Source of the DNA: Cupriavidus plantarum
GTDB lineage: Bacteria; Pseudomonadota; Gammaproteobacteria; Burkholderiales; Burkholderiaceae
Assembly: GCF_905397285.1 (NCBI RefSeq)
Contig: NZ_CAJPUX010000001.1
Coordinates: forward strand, 1,674,001 to 1,738,000
Length of the DNA: 64,000 nt
Direction of reading: 5' to 3'
Shown one piece after another: positions 33,601 to 41,971 of this stretch. The position numbers were made by a program, and so were the translations under genes. The notes under the pieces were generated by a model. It made no database searches, was not told the origin of the DNA, and saw only the letters and a list, made by a program, of their open reading frames with translations. Every line of letters starts with the position of its first letter. Positions within the stretch are counted from its first letter, which is position 1.

Positions 33601-35217
33601 GACCTGCGTCGCGACCTGCGTCGCGTCTTGGGACGCGGCGGTTGTCGCGGCCTGCCCCGCTGCGGGAGCGGCCTGCGTCGCGCCTTGGGGCGCGACGGTT
33701 GTCGCATACTGCCGCGCGGCTTCGGGCGCGGCCGTTGTCGCGGCCTGCCTCGCTGCGGGAGCGGCCTGCGTCGCGTCTTGGGGCGCGACGGTTGTCGCAT
33801 ACTGCCGCGCGGCTTCGGGCGCGGCCGTTGTCGCGGCCTGCCTCGCCGCTTCAGGCGCCGTGGTTGTCGCGGGTTGCCCAGGGCTCGCCGGGGCCGCCGC
33901 CCGCGGTTGTGCGCCCGGTAGCGTCGTGATCCGTGCCGGCAGGCCGAGTTGCGGGTTGCGGAACGGAGTGCTGATTACCGTGCCGCGGGATGCGGCAGCA
34001 GCGGCCGCAGTGGTCGCAGTGGTCGCAGTGGTCGCAGTGGTCGCAGTGGTCGCACTAGTCGCGCCGGTCGTAACAGCGGACGTCGCGGCACTCGCAGCAA
34101 CCCGCCCTGCTACGGCAGGCGCCGCCATCGCCGACACGCGTGCCGTCGTCGCCGCCGAAGCGCCTGCCGCAAGCCCGGTAGTGGCCGCCAGCCCGGTAGT
34201 GGCCGCCGCAGCGCGTGCCGGCGCAGTCGTGGCCGCCGCAGTGGCCGCCGCAGTGATCGCCGAACCGCGGGCCGCCGGCACGGCGGTAGCCGTGGGCGTG
34301 CGCGCAGCCGGCGCTGCAGGCGAAGCAGGCGACGCAGAAGGGCGACCCGCGAGCGAAGTCGCGGCAGATGCCCGCGCCGAGGCCATCGCCGCCGAAGCCA
34401 TCGCCGGCGCGCTGGCGGAAGACGGCCTGGTCTTGACGGCCTCCGCCGGCCCCGCATGCTGAATCCAGATCTCCCCCGGCTGCGGCGGCGACTGCCGCGT
34501 CCGCGGCGGCGGCTGCCAGGCCGGTTGCTTGCGCGCGGAGACCGCTTCGATTCCCTTGTGGCGCGTCGCTCCACCCACCTCGGGCGTCCAGCCCGACGAC
34601 ACCGTCGAGCCAGCGAAATCGGCCGCGCGCGCCGAGGAAGACCCCGCCATGGACCCCGCCACGGAAGCCGCTACCGCTTGCGCGGTGGTACCTGCGCCAA
34701 CCCCGGCGCCAACCCCGGCGCCAACCCCGCCAGCAACCCGTGCCTCCCCGCGAACGCGCCGGCCTGCCTTCTCCCGCGCCTCATGCCGCGCGCTGCGGTA
34801 CATATCGTTCCGCTCGCCCCCCGCATCGCCATCGTCGTCCGCCACCCGGGGCTTGCGCAGCAGCAACAGGCTGGTCCACGTCTCGCCAAACACCATCGGT
34901 GCCGCAAGCACCAGCACCGCCAGCATCATCAGCAGCGATGCCGTCCACCCAAGCAGGTTCGTCGCCATCCCACCCAGCGCATGACCCACGCCGCCACCCG
35001 CGAGCGCGCCTTCGCTATCGCCGCCGGTCAGCGCCTCCAGCGCGCTGCTCGCACAAAGCACGATCGCGGTACCGAGCCACACACGCAGCGTGCCGCGGCC
35101 AAACGGCGGACGAAAAAAAGGACGCTCGCGCGCAAGCACGCGCAGCGCCAGTCGCCACACGAGCGGCGCGATCCACAAGGTCGACAATCCGAACCAGCCC
35201 AAACCCATGTTCGCCAT
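30679..35217 (-). CDS. ftsK: DNA translocase FtsK with an unusually long repeat-rich linker
   Basis: The 1512-residue protein has a membrane N-terminus (three to four helices within about residues 1-125), a very long Ala/Thr/Pro-rich linker (about 130-1000) and a C-terminal motor. Walker [10 protein letters not shown] lies near residue 1175 and Walker [13 protein letters not shown] near 1300. The gamma winged helix ends the protein ([34 protein letters not shown]). FtsK pumps chromosome ends to the division site and activates XerCD. The N-terminal membrane domain and motor look intact; the linker is several times longer than usual and made of at least four repeat families. Confidence 0.95.
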   Translation of the reverse strand: MANMGLGWFGLSTLWIAPLVWRLALRVLARERPFFRPPFGRGTLRVWLGTAIVLCASSALEALTGGDSEGALAGGGVGHALGGMATNLLGWTASLLMMLAVLVLAAPMVFGETWTSLLLLRKPRVADDDGDAGGERNDMYRSARHEAREKAGRRVRGEARVAGGVGAGVGAGVGAGTTAQAVAASVAGSMAGSSSARAADFAGSTVSSGWTPEVGGATRHKGIEAVSARKQPAWQPPPRTRQSPPQPGEIWIQHAGPAEAVKTRPSSASAPAMASAAMASARASAATSLAGRPSASPASPAAPAARTPTATAVPAARGSAITAAATAAATTAPARAAAATTGLAATTGLAAGASAATTARVSAMAAPAVAGRVAASAATSAVTTGATSATTATTATTATTATTAAAAAASRGTVISTPFRNPQLGLPARITTLPGAQPRAAAPASPGQPATTTAPEAARQAATTAAPEAARQYATTVAPQDATQAAPAARQAATTAAPEAARQYATTVAPQGATQAAPAAGQAATTAASQDATQVATQVATTGAPAASAQAKAGAGLEAAMNAAATVVPELATQAAPGAVPASAQVAGSAALADATPAAAVGSDGGTQGIVAAAPAAEVPAHAMHDAPTQAVATGKPEASGIATAGASTAVPDTGGAASRAATAMATLDHAARAAEVAPLSAAEAVLPPIDASAVRDAIPDATDAAGDTIAFDALRQEALDLLTELRALAARTGARQVVCADPGVAGATEATVAEPAVTVEASAAPGVAEPAATAVARAQPPVAQGAPGDAGPATVAEASAAPGVVEPAATAVALAEPPVAPAAPSDVALATVAEASAAPGDAALAMVAEATEPSVVEANVAVTRFPEAGGAARMAGGGEAAAAAVQDAVTQLAASEAAFDRTASPEADDAAAVDANTLVEAARVDANALTEAARVDANALTEAARVDANALDEAAPVDANSLTEAPPVDANALVLSAPADANALVEAAAAAAKPRIVVPAVVGNTVSLAPPPAPRPPVDYRLPGDTLLEPQDEHMHQVSEADLQQTSELIAQRLAEFKVPVSVVGASAGPVITRFEVDPAVGVRGAQVVGLMKDLARALGVTSIRVVETIPGKTCMGLELPNARRQMIRISEIVNGEAFQQHASRLVLAMGKDITGNPVVTDLARAPHLLVAGTTGSGKSVAVNAMILSMLYKATPEDVRMIMIDPKMLELSVYEGIPHLLAPVVTDMKQAAHALNWCVGEMEKRYRLMSALGVRNLAGYNQKIRTAQAAGRKVPNPFSLTPDEPEPLSTLPLIVVVIDELADLMMVAGKKIEELIARLAQKARAAGIHLILATQRPSVDVITGLIKANIPTRVAFQVSSKIDSRTILDQMGAESLLGQGDMLFLPPGTGYPQRVHGAFVADEEVHRVVEHWKQFGEPDYDEAILAGDTPEGGASDLFGDGGGDAESDPLYDEAVSFVVTSRRASISAVQRQLRIGYNRSARLLEQMEVAGLVSPMGRNGAREVIAPGGGD
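32266..32475. repeat. 33-base tandem repeats in the ftsK linker (11-residue unit)
   Basis: Seven units start at 32266, 32299, 32332, 32365, 32398, 32431 and 32464, each near GGCGTTGGCATCGACC. They encode repeated Val-Asp-Ala-Asn-Ala-Leu-x-Glu-Ala units just before the motor domain. The three central units are almost identical in DNA, which implies recent duplication. Confidence 0.85.
33600..33870. repeat. 93-base repeat and shorter units in the ftsK linker
   Basis: A segment containing CGACGGTTGTCGCATACTGC begins at 33693 and recurs at 33786, a 93-base (31-residue) period with very few differences. Flanking shorter units are based on GTTGTCGCGGCCTGC. They encode Ala/Thr/Gln-rich stretches such as [20 protein letters not shown]. 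The lengths are multiples of three, so the reading frame is kept. Confidence 0.8.
34007..34069. repeat. 9-base tandem repeat in the ftsK linker
   Basis: GCAGTGGTC is repeated six times from 34007 to 34060, plus one variant unit to 34069. It encodes runs of Ala-Thr-Thr. This is a likely site for length variation between strains. Confidence 0.85.
34694..34729. repeat. 12-base tandem repeat in the ftsK linker
   Basis: GCGCCAACCCCG occurs three times in perfect tandem. On the minus strand it encodes Gly-Val-Gly-Ala units near residue 165, at the start of the linker just after the membrane domain. Confidence 0.85.
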
Positions 35218-35385
35218 TCACGTTAAAACTACGGGCAGCGATTGTAGCGGTTAAGTGCCGCGCAAGCCCGCGTTGATTGCGACGAGTTTGCAACCAAAAT
35301 CCACCGAGACGTCAATCGCCGCCTCTGACCGATGGGCGTAAAACCATGGAGTACTATCGAATGCAGCTCCCCTCCCCTGCCGCCC

Positions 35386-36639
35386 ATGCCTCCCGTCGCC
35401 GCCGAACTGCGCATCCTCGTGGTCGATGACGATCCGTTCCAGCGAACGGTCGCCGCCGATCAGCTGCGCGCGCTCGGCATCGCGCAAATCGACTTCGCGG
35501 CCAATGGCCTCGAAGCCGCCGACCGTCTCGCGGCCACCGCCTTCGACGCCGTGCTGTGCGATATCGAGATGCCCGTCGCGAACGGCCCCGAACTGGTGGC
35601 CGAACTCGGCCGCCGCGGCATCAACGCGCTCGCCGGTCCGCCACCCGTATGGGGATGGCTCACCGCCCTGCCCGACGACATCCTCGACTCGCACCGCGAC
35701 CTCGTGCTCGCGCTCGGCTTCCCGCGCGTGCACGCCCTGCACAAACCGCTGGAACGGGACGCCCTCGTGCCCGTCATCGACGACGCCATCGTCCGTCACA
35801 AAGACCCGCCGCGGCACGACAGCACACCCAAACCCGCCGCACCGGACGACGCCGCCATCCTCGCCGCGGTGCTGGCCATGCGCGTTGCGGACAGCGTCAC
35901 GGAGGCCGCCGACACCGGCGCCGGCCATTTCGACATCGAATGGCAACCGCAGTTCGACATCGCCACCGGCCGCATCGCCGGCGCCGAAGCGCTATGCCGA
36001 TGGCACCATCCCACGCTCGGCCGCGTTCCCCCGGACGTGTTCATCCCGCGGCTCGAAGCGCTGGACGCCGCCGATCCCATCCTCTTCCTCGCCACCGAAC
36101 GCTGCCTGTCCGTGCAACAGCAGCTGACGGCCGCCGGGGTCGACATCCCGTTAGGCATCAACGCATCCGCCCAGACGCTATGCCGCCCGGGCGTGCTCGA
36201 CCGCTTCGAGCACATGGTCGCCACGGCGGGCCTGCCGCGAAGACTGCTGACGGTGGAACTGACGGAGGGGTTCCCGGTGGCGGATACCGTCGCGCTATCC
36301 GTCGCGCTGAACCGCCTGCGCGTGATGGGCTACGGCGTGGCCATCGACGACTTCGGCGTGGGCATCGCCACGCTCAAGCTGCTGGCCGACCTGCCCTTCA
36401 CGCAGATCAAGCTCGACCGCTCGTTCGTCTCCAGTGTGAATGGGAACAGCCAGCGTGCCGTGATCTGCCGCAATATCATCCGGCTCGCGCTGGACCTCGG
36501 CCTCGAATGCATCGCCGAGGGCATCGAGACGGAAGCGCAGCGCGCCGCGCTGCTGGCGCTGGGCTGCCATCTCGGCCAGGGCTATCTATGGTCGCGCCCG
36601 CTCGCGCGCGACGCGTTTCTGGCGCGCGCGCTCGCGTAG
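35386..36639 (+). CDS. Response regulator with EAL c-di-GMP phosphodiesterase output
   Basis: From ATG 35386 the protein has 417 residues; ATG 35332 would add 18 unconserved ones, and neither has a clear ribosome binding site. An N-terminal receiver domain shows the acidic pair in ILVVDDDPF, the phosphoacceptor Asp in AVLCDIEMPV and the Lys in ALHKPLERD. The C-terminal EAL domain keeps the motifs AEALCRWHHP, NASAQTL, VELTEGF, IDDFGVGIATL, IKLDRSF and IAEGIETEAQ, so it should degrade c-di-GMP. No partner histidine kinase is adjacent; it is divergent from ftsK. Confidence 0.92.
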   Translation: MPPVAAELRILVVDDDPFQRTVAADQLRALGIAQIDFAANGLEAADRLAATAFDAVLCDIEMPVANGPELVAELGRRGINALAGPPPVWGWLTALPDDILDSHRDLVLALGFPRVHALHKPLERDALVPVIDDAIVRHKDPPRHDSTPKPAAPDDAAILAAVLAMRVADSVTEAADTGAGHFDIEWQPQFDIATGRIAGAEALCRWHHPTLGRVPPDVFIPRLEALDAADPILFLATERCLSVQQQLTAAGVDIPLGINASAQTLCRPGVLDRFEHMVATAGLPRRLLTVELTEGFPVADTVALSVALNRLRVMGYGVAIDDFGVGIATLKLLADLPFTQIKLDRSFVSSVNGNSQRAVICRNIIRLALDLGLECIAEGIETEAQRAALLALGCHLGQGYLWSRPLARDAFLARALA

Positions 36640-36666
36640 CCGAAAGCGGAAACCCAGCGGCTCAGG

Positions 36667-37272
36667 TTACTGCCCCGCGCGGAATGGATACCTGGCGAAG
36701 ATCTGCGCCACGACCTTGTCGATCCCCTGCGGATTCGCCTGCGGATCGGCCTCGTCCGCCGCGCCGCGCGCGATGCCTTCCCATACGAGCTGGTTCTTCC
36801 GCGCATCGACGAGGTCGATGTTCAGCGTGCCCTCGGTATACGTGTAGGTATCGCTATAGAAGCCATACCCCGGCCACGGCCCATACAGCCCGCCCCGGTA
36901 TCCGTAATACCCGATATACCCCGGCGGCGGCAGCGGCGCCGGATCGCTGACGATGCGCTGGCGCAGCCGCGCATTGAAATTCACGAGCAAATCGGGCGAC
37001 TGCTGCGTGTACTGGTATCCGCGCTCCGTCATCTGCCGCTGCACGGCGGCCTTCAGATACTGGGTGGTCAGGCTCTCGTAGCCCTGCCGGTCGGTCCCCG
37101 GCCGCGCGACGAATCCGAACGTGCGATATGCCGAGAAGTTGGTGGCCGGATTGAAGTCCGTGCGGATGTCGGGGCCGGTGGCGCAGCCCGCGAGCAGGAG
37201 GGAGGCGGTCAGGCAGGCAAAAGGATAAGCAAACGGACGGGCAAACGGACGGGCAGGCAGTCGCGCAAGCAT
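36667..37272 (-). CDS. DUF4136-family lipoprotein
   Basis: The 201-residue protein starts with a lipoprotein signal whose lipobox is LLLAGC (Cys about residue 29). The DUF4136 domain follows (DIRTDFNPATNFSAYRTFGF near its start, and ending LVWEGIARGAADEADPQANPQ). A Gly/Tyr/Pro-rich insert lies in the middle. Function is unknown for the family. A longer frame to 37452 is rejected because it would bury the lipobox. The signal contains a 12-base tandem repeat giving Ala-Arg-Pro-Phe units. Confidence 0.88.
   Translation of the reverse strand: MLARLPARPFARPFAYPFACLTASLLLAGCATGPDIRTDFNPATNFSAYRTFGFVARPGTDRQGYESLTTQYLKAAVQRQMTERGYQYTQQSPDLLVNFNARLRQRIVSDPAPLPPPGYIGYYGYRGGLYGPWPGYGFYSDTYTYTEGTLNIDLVDARKNQLVWEGIARGAADEADPQANPQGIDKVVAQIFARYPFRAGQ
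37219..37254. repeat. 12-base tandem repeat in the lipoprotein signal sequence
   Basis: AAACGGACGGGC occurs twice in perfect tandem (37231-37254), preceded by a diverged copy (37219-37230). It encodes Pro-Phe-Ala-Arg/Tyr units inside the signal peptide of the DUF4136 lipoprotein. This is a second case in this window of a signal peptide built from 12-base repeats. Confidence 0.8.
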
Positions 37273-37309
37273 GATGGGCACTCCAGTCAGAGCGGTGGTT
37301 GAGAATCCT

Positions 37310-37723
37310 TTAGTTCCATTTACCGTCGATGCCACCCATGCTGAAGCGTCCGGCACCGAGCAACGCCACCGCGAGCGCGGCTGCCAGGTACATGCCCTGC
37401 AGCTCCAGCGCCCATCCGCCCGTATCGGCCATCTGGCCAAGCTGCTGCGCATGCACGAGCGCCAACGCCGCCAGCATGTTCACCGCGACGATGAGCGCCG
37501 CCAGCCGCGTCCACAACCCGACGATCAGCAGCAACGGCGCGAGTACCTCGCCAATGTAGACCAGGTAGGCCACGAACTCCGGCAAACCCGCCTGCGTGAC
37601 CACCTTGATCACGAACCCCGGTCCTGCCATCAGCTTGGAGATCCCGTGCAGCAGGATCAGAACCCCCAGCACGATGCGCAGCAGCGCCTTGCCCAGATCC
37701 TGACTACCTTGCGTTCGAGCCAT
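37310..37723 (-). CDS. DoxX-family membrane protein
   Basis: The 137-residue integral membrane protein has four hydrophobic helices. It shows the DoxX pattern LGKALLRIVLGVLILLHGISKLM, then FVAYLVYIGEVLAPLLLIVGLWTRLAALIVAVNML. The family includes thiosulfate:quinone oxidoreductase-linked and redox-associated proteins, but most members are uncharacterised. ATG 37723 is chosen over 37729, because the AGAGGGGG ribosome binding site is correctly spaced only from the former. The 249 bases upstream to the LysR stop codon hold nothing else recognisable. Confidence 0.9.
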   Translation of the reverse strand: MARTQGSQDLGKALLRIVLGVLILLHGISKLMAGPGFVIKVVTQAGLPEFVAYLVYIGEVLAPLLLIVGLWTRLAALIVAVNMLAALALVHAQQLGQMADTGGWALELQGMYLAAALAVALLGAGRFSMGGIDGKWN

Positions 37724-37972
37724 CGTCATTCCCCCTCTTTAGCGTGAGCAGACAAGTGCCGCGTGAAAGAAGACTGCCGTGCGTCATCGCCCACTTGGGC
37801 GGTTCGCACAAGTACCTTAGTGCGCGGTGGCGTGAAGGTAAAGGCTCAGGCGCACCATCCTAACGCGCGGCGCCGGGGCGCACGCACGATGCCGCCACGA
37901 AAGATTGCGACAACGAACGATTGCAGCGCACCGCCGACCGAACGACCGCACAATGGATGGACGCCCCGCGCG

Positions 37973-38977
37973 TCATTCCGGCGGCGCGTTCCATTCGGCC
38001 GGCACCTCTCGAGGCATCTCCGCGGGCAACACGGCGCGATGCATCCCCGGCGGCGGCGGCACGCTGAACATGCCGAAGCGCTCGGCATTCTCGGGCAGGA
38101 TCTCGCCGAGGAAATCGAGGAACAGCCGCAGCGCGTGCGTCACCCCCTTGCGGGAAGGGAACACCGCGTGCAGCACCCCCATCGGCAGGTCCCATTCCGG
38201 CAGCAGCACCTCGAGATCCCCGCGCGCGATCTCGTCCCGGCAGTACATGCGCGGCAGCATTGCCACGCCCATGCCGGCCAGGCAAGCCTCCCGCAGCAGC
38301 GCAAATTCGTCGCTGATCAGCCTGGGCTCGTACGCCACATGCACCGACTGGCCGCCCTTGCCGAACAGCGCCCACTCATGCTTCCCTTCATGCGGCTTCT
38401 GCCCCACGCCGGGCATGCCTTCCAACGCCTGCGGCGTCCGGGGCCGCCCGATGCTGTCGAGCAGCGCGGGCGATGCCACGAGCATCAGCTGGCTCTTGCC
38501 GAACGTGCGTACGGCAAGGCTCGAGTCCTCGAGCACGTCCCGCACGCGCAGCGCCAGATCGATGTTCTCGCCAATGACATCGACGCGGCGGTTGGTCGCC
38601 TCGATTTCCAGCGTGATACCCGGATTCGCCTTCATGAATCCGCCGATCGCCGGGGCGAGGATCACCTGCGCGATGACCACGGGACAGGTCACATGCAGGC
38701 GGCCGCAGGGCTGCTCGCGTGCCATCGCGACGATCTCCCGGGCGGCTTCCGCCTCCGCCAGCATCGCGCGGCAGCGCTCGAAGAATGCCTCACCAAGTGG
38801 CGTGACGCGCACCTGACGCGTCGTCCGGCGCAACAGCTGCACGCCGAGGTCTTTCTCGAGTTGCGCGATACGGCGGCTCAGGCGCGATTTAGGCACGCCC
38901 GTCGCGCGGCTGGCACCGGAAAAACTACCGTGCTGCACCACCTGGGCAAACAGGTACAGGTCGTTGAGATCTTGCAT
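37973..38977 (-). CDS. LysR-family transcriptional regulator
   Basis: The 334-residue LysR regulator has the N-terminal helix-turn-helix MQDLNDLYLFAQVVQHGSFSGASRATGVPKSRLSRRIAQLEKDLGVQLLRRTTRQ. The C-terminal effector-binding domain begins near residue 90. A longer frame to 39037 adds 20 unlikely residues. It is divergent from the azoreductase gene across 110 bases, the classical arrangement for a LysR protein controlling its neighbour in response to a quinone, azo compound or electrophile. Confidence 0.94.
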   Translation of the reverse strand: MQDLNDLYLFAQVVQHGSFSGASRATGVPKSRLSRRIAQLEKDLGVQLLRRTTRQVRVTPLGEAFFERCRAMLAEAEAAREIVAMAREQPCGRLHVTCPVVIAQVILAPAIGGFMKANPGITLEIEATNRRVDVIGENIDLALRVRDVLEDSSLAVRTFGKSQLMLVASPALLDSIGRPRTPQALEGMPGVGQKPHEGKHEWALFGKGGQSVHVAYEPRLISDEFALLREACLAGMGVAMLPRMYCRDEIARGDLEVLLPEWDLPMGVLHAVFPSRKGVTHALRLFLDFLGEILPENAERFGMFSVPPPPGMHRAVLPAEMPREVPAEWNAPPE

Positions 38978-39087
38978 GGGGGGCGTTGTTGCGCTGGTAG
39001 AACGATAATTTCCATTTTGCCTCACTACCGCTACCAATGGGCAATGGCTATCTTTCGGTCATCCAACCTTTTGATGTGAGTGACGAC

Positions 39088-39708
39088 ATGAACATCCTCC
39101 AAATCGATTCGAGCGTACTGGGCGACAACTCCGTATCCCGCGGCCTGACCGCCAGCGTGGTGGCCGACCTCGTTGCCAAGAACCCCGGCGCGACCGTGAC
39201 AGTGCGCGACCTGGACCAGGACGCGCCCGCCCACCTGACGCACGATCTGCTGCCGGTGCTCGGCGGCCCGAAGGATGGCCTGACCGCCGCGCAGCAAGCC
39301 GAACTCGAGCGCACCGAAACGTGGCTCGCGGAGTTTCTGGCTGCCGACGTGATCGTGATCGGCGCTCCGCAATACAACTTCGGCATCCCGAGCCAGCTCA
39401 AGGCCTGGATCGACCGCGTGGCGCAGGCTGGCCGCACGTTCCGCTACACCGAAACGGGTCCCGTGGGCCTGGCCAAGGCCAAGCGGGCGATCGTCGTGTC
39501 GTCGCGCGGCGGCGTCCGTCAGGACCCGAACGCGCTCGACCTGCACGAAATCACGCTGGATGCCGTGCTGCGATTCCTCGGCGTGCCGGAAGTCACCGTC
39601 GTCCGCGCACACGGCCTGGCCATGGGCAATGAGGCTCGCGAAGCCGGCCTGAGCGCCGCCCGCACGGCCATCGCCGCGCTGAACGACGCTACCCGCGCCG
39701 CCGCCTGA
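39088..39708 (+). CDS. azoR: FMN-dependent NADH:azo/quinone oxidoreductase AzoR
   Basis: The 206-residue flavodoxin-like enzyme begins MNILQIDSSVLGDNSVSRGLT. Characteristic FMN-binding segments are ADVIVIGAPQYNFGIPSQLKAWIDRV and AIVVSSRGGV. It reduces azo bonds and, physiologically, quinones in two-electron steps in the cytoplasm, protecting against electrophile stress. Length matches E. coli AzoR (about 200). Start 39088 removes 17 non-family residues of the open frame. It is probably under control of the divergent LysR gene. Confidence 0.94.
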   Translation: MNILQIDSSVLGDNSVSRGLTASVVADLVAKNPGATVTVRDLDQDAPAHLTHDLLPVLGGPKDGLTAAQQAELERTETWLAEFLAADVIVIGAPQYNFGIPSQLKAWIDRVAQAGRTFRYTETGPVGLAKAKRAIVVSSRGGVRQDPNALDLHEITLDAVLRFLGVPEVTVVRAHGLAMGNEAREAGLSAARTAIAALNDATRAAA

Positions 39709-39930
39709 TCGTTCCCCCGAGTCCTCCGCGCCGCTGTCTGTTCGTCTCCGGCGCGCCGCTCCCCGCGCGCGGCGTTCTCCCTCCCGAGGCGCCGCGCATC
39801 GCGCCCGGCTTCATGCCGGGCGCACCTCGTCAGCATCCTCCTACACCGATAGCCGGTCCCCGGGCGCTCGCCGCCGCGCGGGTTCGAGACTATGATGGTT
39901 CGGAATCCAGTCCGAAACCCGGGAGCCTGC

Positions 39931-41253
39931 ATGACCTCAGCCCTGCTGCCTGCCGCGGCCGTTTCTGCTCACCCCACCGCTCACCGCAATCCCCACCACC
40001 CTCCCCAGGAACCCGCACTGCCCGCGCAGTACCGGCATGTGCGCGCGGCCACCGAGGCGCTCGTGGCCGATCTCTCGGATGCCGACGCGACCGTGCAGTC
40101 CATGGACGATGCGAGCCCCGCCAAATGGCATCTGGCCCATACGACCTGGTTCTTCGAGGAATTCGTGCTGGCCGCGCGCATCCCGGACTACGAGCCCGTG
40201 GATCCGCAGTACCGCTTTCTGTTCAATTCGTATTACGAGGCCGTCGGCGCGCGGCATCCGCGCCCGAAGCGCGGGCTGCTGACGCGGCCATCGCTCGACG
40301 AGATCCTCGCCTACCGCGAGGCCGTCGATGAGGGCATGCTCGCCCTGCTCGCGAATGCCCAGACCGACGAGGAGGCCGCGCTCATCACGCTGGGCCTCCA
40401 TCACGAGCAGCAGCATCAGGAACTGCTGCTGACGGACATCCTCCACCTGTTCGCGCAAAACCCGCTGCGGCCCGCGTACGCGCCGCCCGTACCGGCGCAG
40501 GTCATCGCCGATCCGCGCCCGGCGCCCGAGTGGATACGCTTCACCGGCGGCGTGGTCGCGATCGGCCACGGCGGCGAAGGCTTCGCCTTCGATTGCGAAG
40601 GCCCGCGCCACAACGTGCTGCTGCAGCCGTACCAGTTGAGTTCGCATCCGGTCAGCAACCGCCAGTGGTTCGAGTTCATCGAAGACGGCGGCTACCAGAG
40701 CGCGGGGCTATGGCTGTCCGATGGCTGGCGCTGGGTCTGCGACCAACGCATCCAGGCGCCGGAATACTGGGAAGAACGGGAAGGCACGTGGTGGCAGATG
40801 ACGCTGCACGGCATGCAGCCCGTGGATCCGGACAGCCCCGTCACGCATGTGAGCTTTTTCGAGGCCGACGCGTTCGCGCGCTGGGCGGAACGCCGGCTGC
40901 CGACGGAAGCCGAGTGGGAACACGCGGCGCGCAATCTGCCGCCCACGGGCAACTTCATCGAGGGCCACGCGCTGCGGCCGCTGCCGGACCGCCAGAGTAC
41001 GTCGGGCGTGCTGCGCCAGATGTTTGGCGACGTATGGGAATGGACGGCGAGCGCCTACCTGCCGTACCCGGGCTTCCGCCCGAGCGCGGGCGCGGTCGGC
41101 GAGTACAACGGCAAATTCATGAGCAGCCAGATGGTGCTGCGCGGCGGGTCGTGCGTCACGCCCGAGTCCCATATCCGCGCGACCTACCGCAACTTCTTCT
41201 ATCCACACCAACGCTGGCAATTCACCGGCGTCCGCCTGGCCGACGACGTATAA
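39931..41253 (+). CDS. egtB: Ergothioneine biosynthesis sulfoxide synthase EgtB
   Basis: The 440-residue protein has an N-terminal DinB-like iron-binding domain with the three-His motif split as KWHLAHTTWFFE and LHHEQQHQELL. A C-terminal formylglycine-generating-enzyme (sulfatase-modifying) domain follows (HPVSNRQWFEFIEDGGY, RRLPTEAEWEHAAR, GDVWEWTASAYLPYPGF, VLRGGSCVTPESHIR). EgtB joins a sulfur donor to hercynine. Ribosome binding site GGGAG fixes ATG 39931. The usual partner egtD (histidine methyltransferase) is not adjacent, which is less common. Confidence 0.92.
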   Translation: MTSALLPAAAVSAHPTAHRNPHHPPQEPALPAQYRHVRAATEALVADLSDADATVQSMDDASPAKWHLAHTTWFFEEFVLAARIPDYEPVDPQYRFLFNSYYEAVGARHPRPKRGLLTRPSLDEILAYREAVDEGMLALLANAQTDEEAALITLGLHHEQQHQELLLTDILHLFAQNPLRPAYAPPVPAQVIADPRPAPEWIRFTGGVVAIGHGGEGFAFDCEGPRHNVLLQPYQLSSHPVSNRQWFEFIEDGGYQSAGLWLSDGWRWVCDQRIQAPEYWEEREGTWWQMTLHGMQPVDPDSPVTHVSFFEADAFARWAERRLPTEAEWEHAARNLPPTGNFIEGHALRPLPDRQSTSGVLRQMFGDVWEWTASAYLPYPGFRPSAGAVGEYNGKFMSSQMVLRGGSCVTPESHIRATYRNFFYPHQRWQFTGVRLADDV

Positions 41254-41269
41254 ACCGCGTATTAGCCGC

Positions 41270-41971
41270 TTACTGCTTGGGCGCCGCTGGCTTGACCGGA
41301 GCCGGCGGCTCGCTGCTGTAGAGCTTGACCCACCGCGAGCGCAGACCGTCGGCGATCTCTTTCTGGTTGTACAGCAGCGCGAAGTCGATCACGTTCATGC
41401 CCTGCTGGTTCTTCAGGCGCATGTCCGCGCCCTCGTCCAGCAATAGCTTGACGGTTTCGATATGACCGCCGCGCGCGGCCATCATCAGCGGCGTGGTGCC
41501 ATTCGGGCTTTCCGCGTCGATATAGGCCGCATGGTCGACGAGGTATTTGACTACCTCGTTCTGGCCCGTGGTCGCCGCGTAGTGCAGCGGCGCCCAGCCC
41601 TTCTTGTTGATCTCGGCATCCTGCCCATCCACCATCAGCTTGATCGAGTCGAGGTCGCCCTGCAGCGCGGCCATCATCAGCGCGTTCTCGCCCGCCGGGT
41701 TGGTCTTGTCGAAGTCGATGTTCTTCGCCTTGATCAGCGCCGCGGCCGCTTTCTTCGACTTCTCGCGCAGCGCCACCACGAGCATCGGATTGCCGCGATC
41801 GTCCACGAGGTTCGGATCCACCCCGCGCGACAGGAGCTTGGTGACTGTGTTCGCGTCGTCGAATTCCACCGCCTTGCGCATGTCGGAGGCCGGCGTGGCT
41901 ACCGCACATCCCGCGGCGAGCGTCAGCGCGGCGATCGCCAGTCCATGGCGAATGAACTTCACTTCAAACAT
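41270..41971 (-). CDS. Ankyrin-repeat lipoprotein
   Basis: The 233-residue protein has a lipoprotein-type signal (MFEVKFIRHGLAIAALTLAAGC, lipobox LAAGC) followed by five to six ankyrin repeats, for example NPAGENALMMAALQGDLDSIKLM, NKKGWAPLHYAATTGQNEVVKYL and SPNGTTPLMMAARGGHIETVKLL. It is probably anchored at a periplasmic membrane face as a protein-binding scaffold; partner unknown. Its start overlaps the end of tatD by 8 bases, indicating translational coupling. The ribosome binding site AGGA fits ATG 41971 rather than 41977. Confidence 0.88.
   Translation of the reverse strand: MFEVKFIRHGLAIAALTLAAGCAVATPASDMRKAVEFDDANTVTKLLSRGVDPNLVDDRGNPMLVVALREKSKKAAAALIKAKNIDFDKTNPAGENALMMAALQGDLDSIKLMVDGQDAEINKKGWAPLHYAATTGQNEVVKYLVDHAAYIDAESPNGTTPLMMAARGGHIETVKLLLDEGADMRLKNQQGMNVIDFALLYNQKEIADGLRSRWVKLYSSEPPAPVKPAAPKQ

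Noticed and set aside
32204..34462. Several long plus-strand frames opposite the ftsK linker.
   Set aside because: The repetitive Ala/Thr/Pro coding sequence keeps all six frames open; the minus frame is continuous with an intact FtsK motor and membrane domain.
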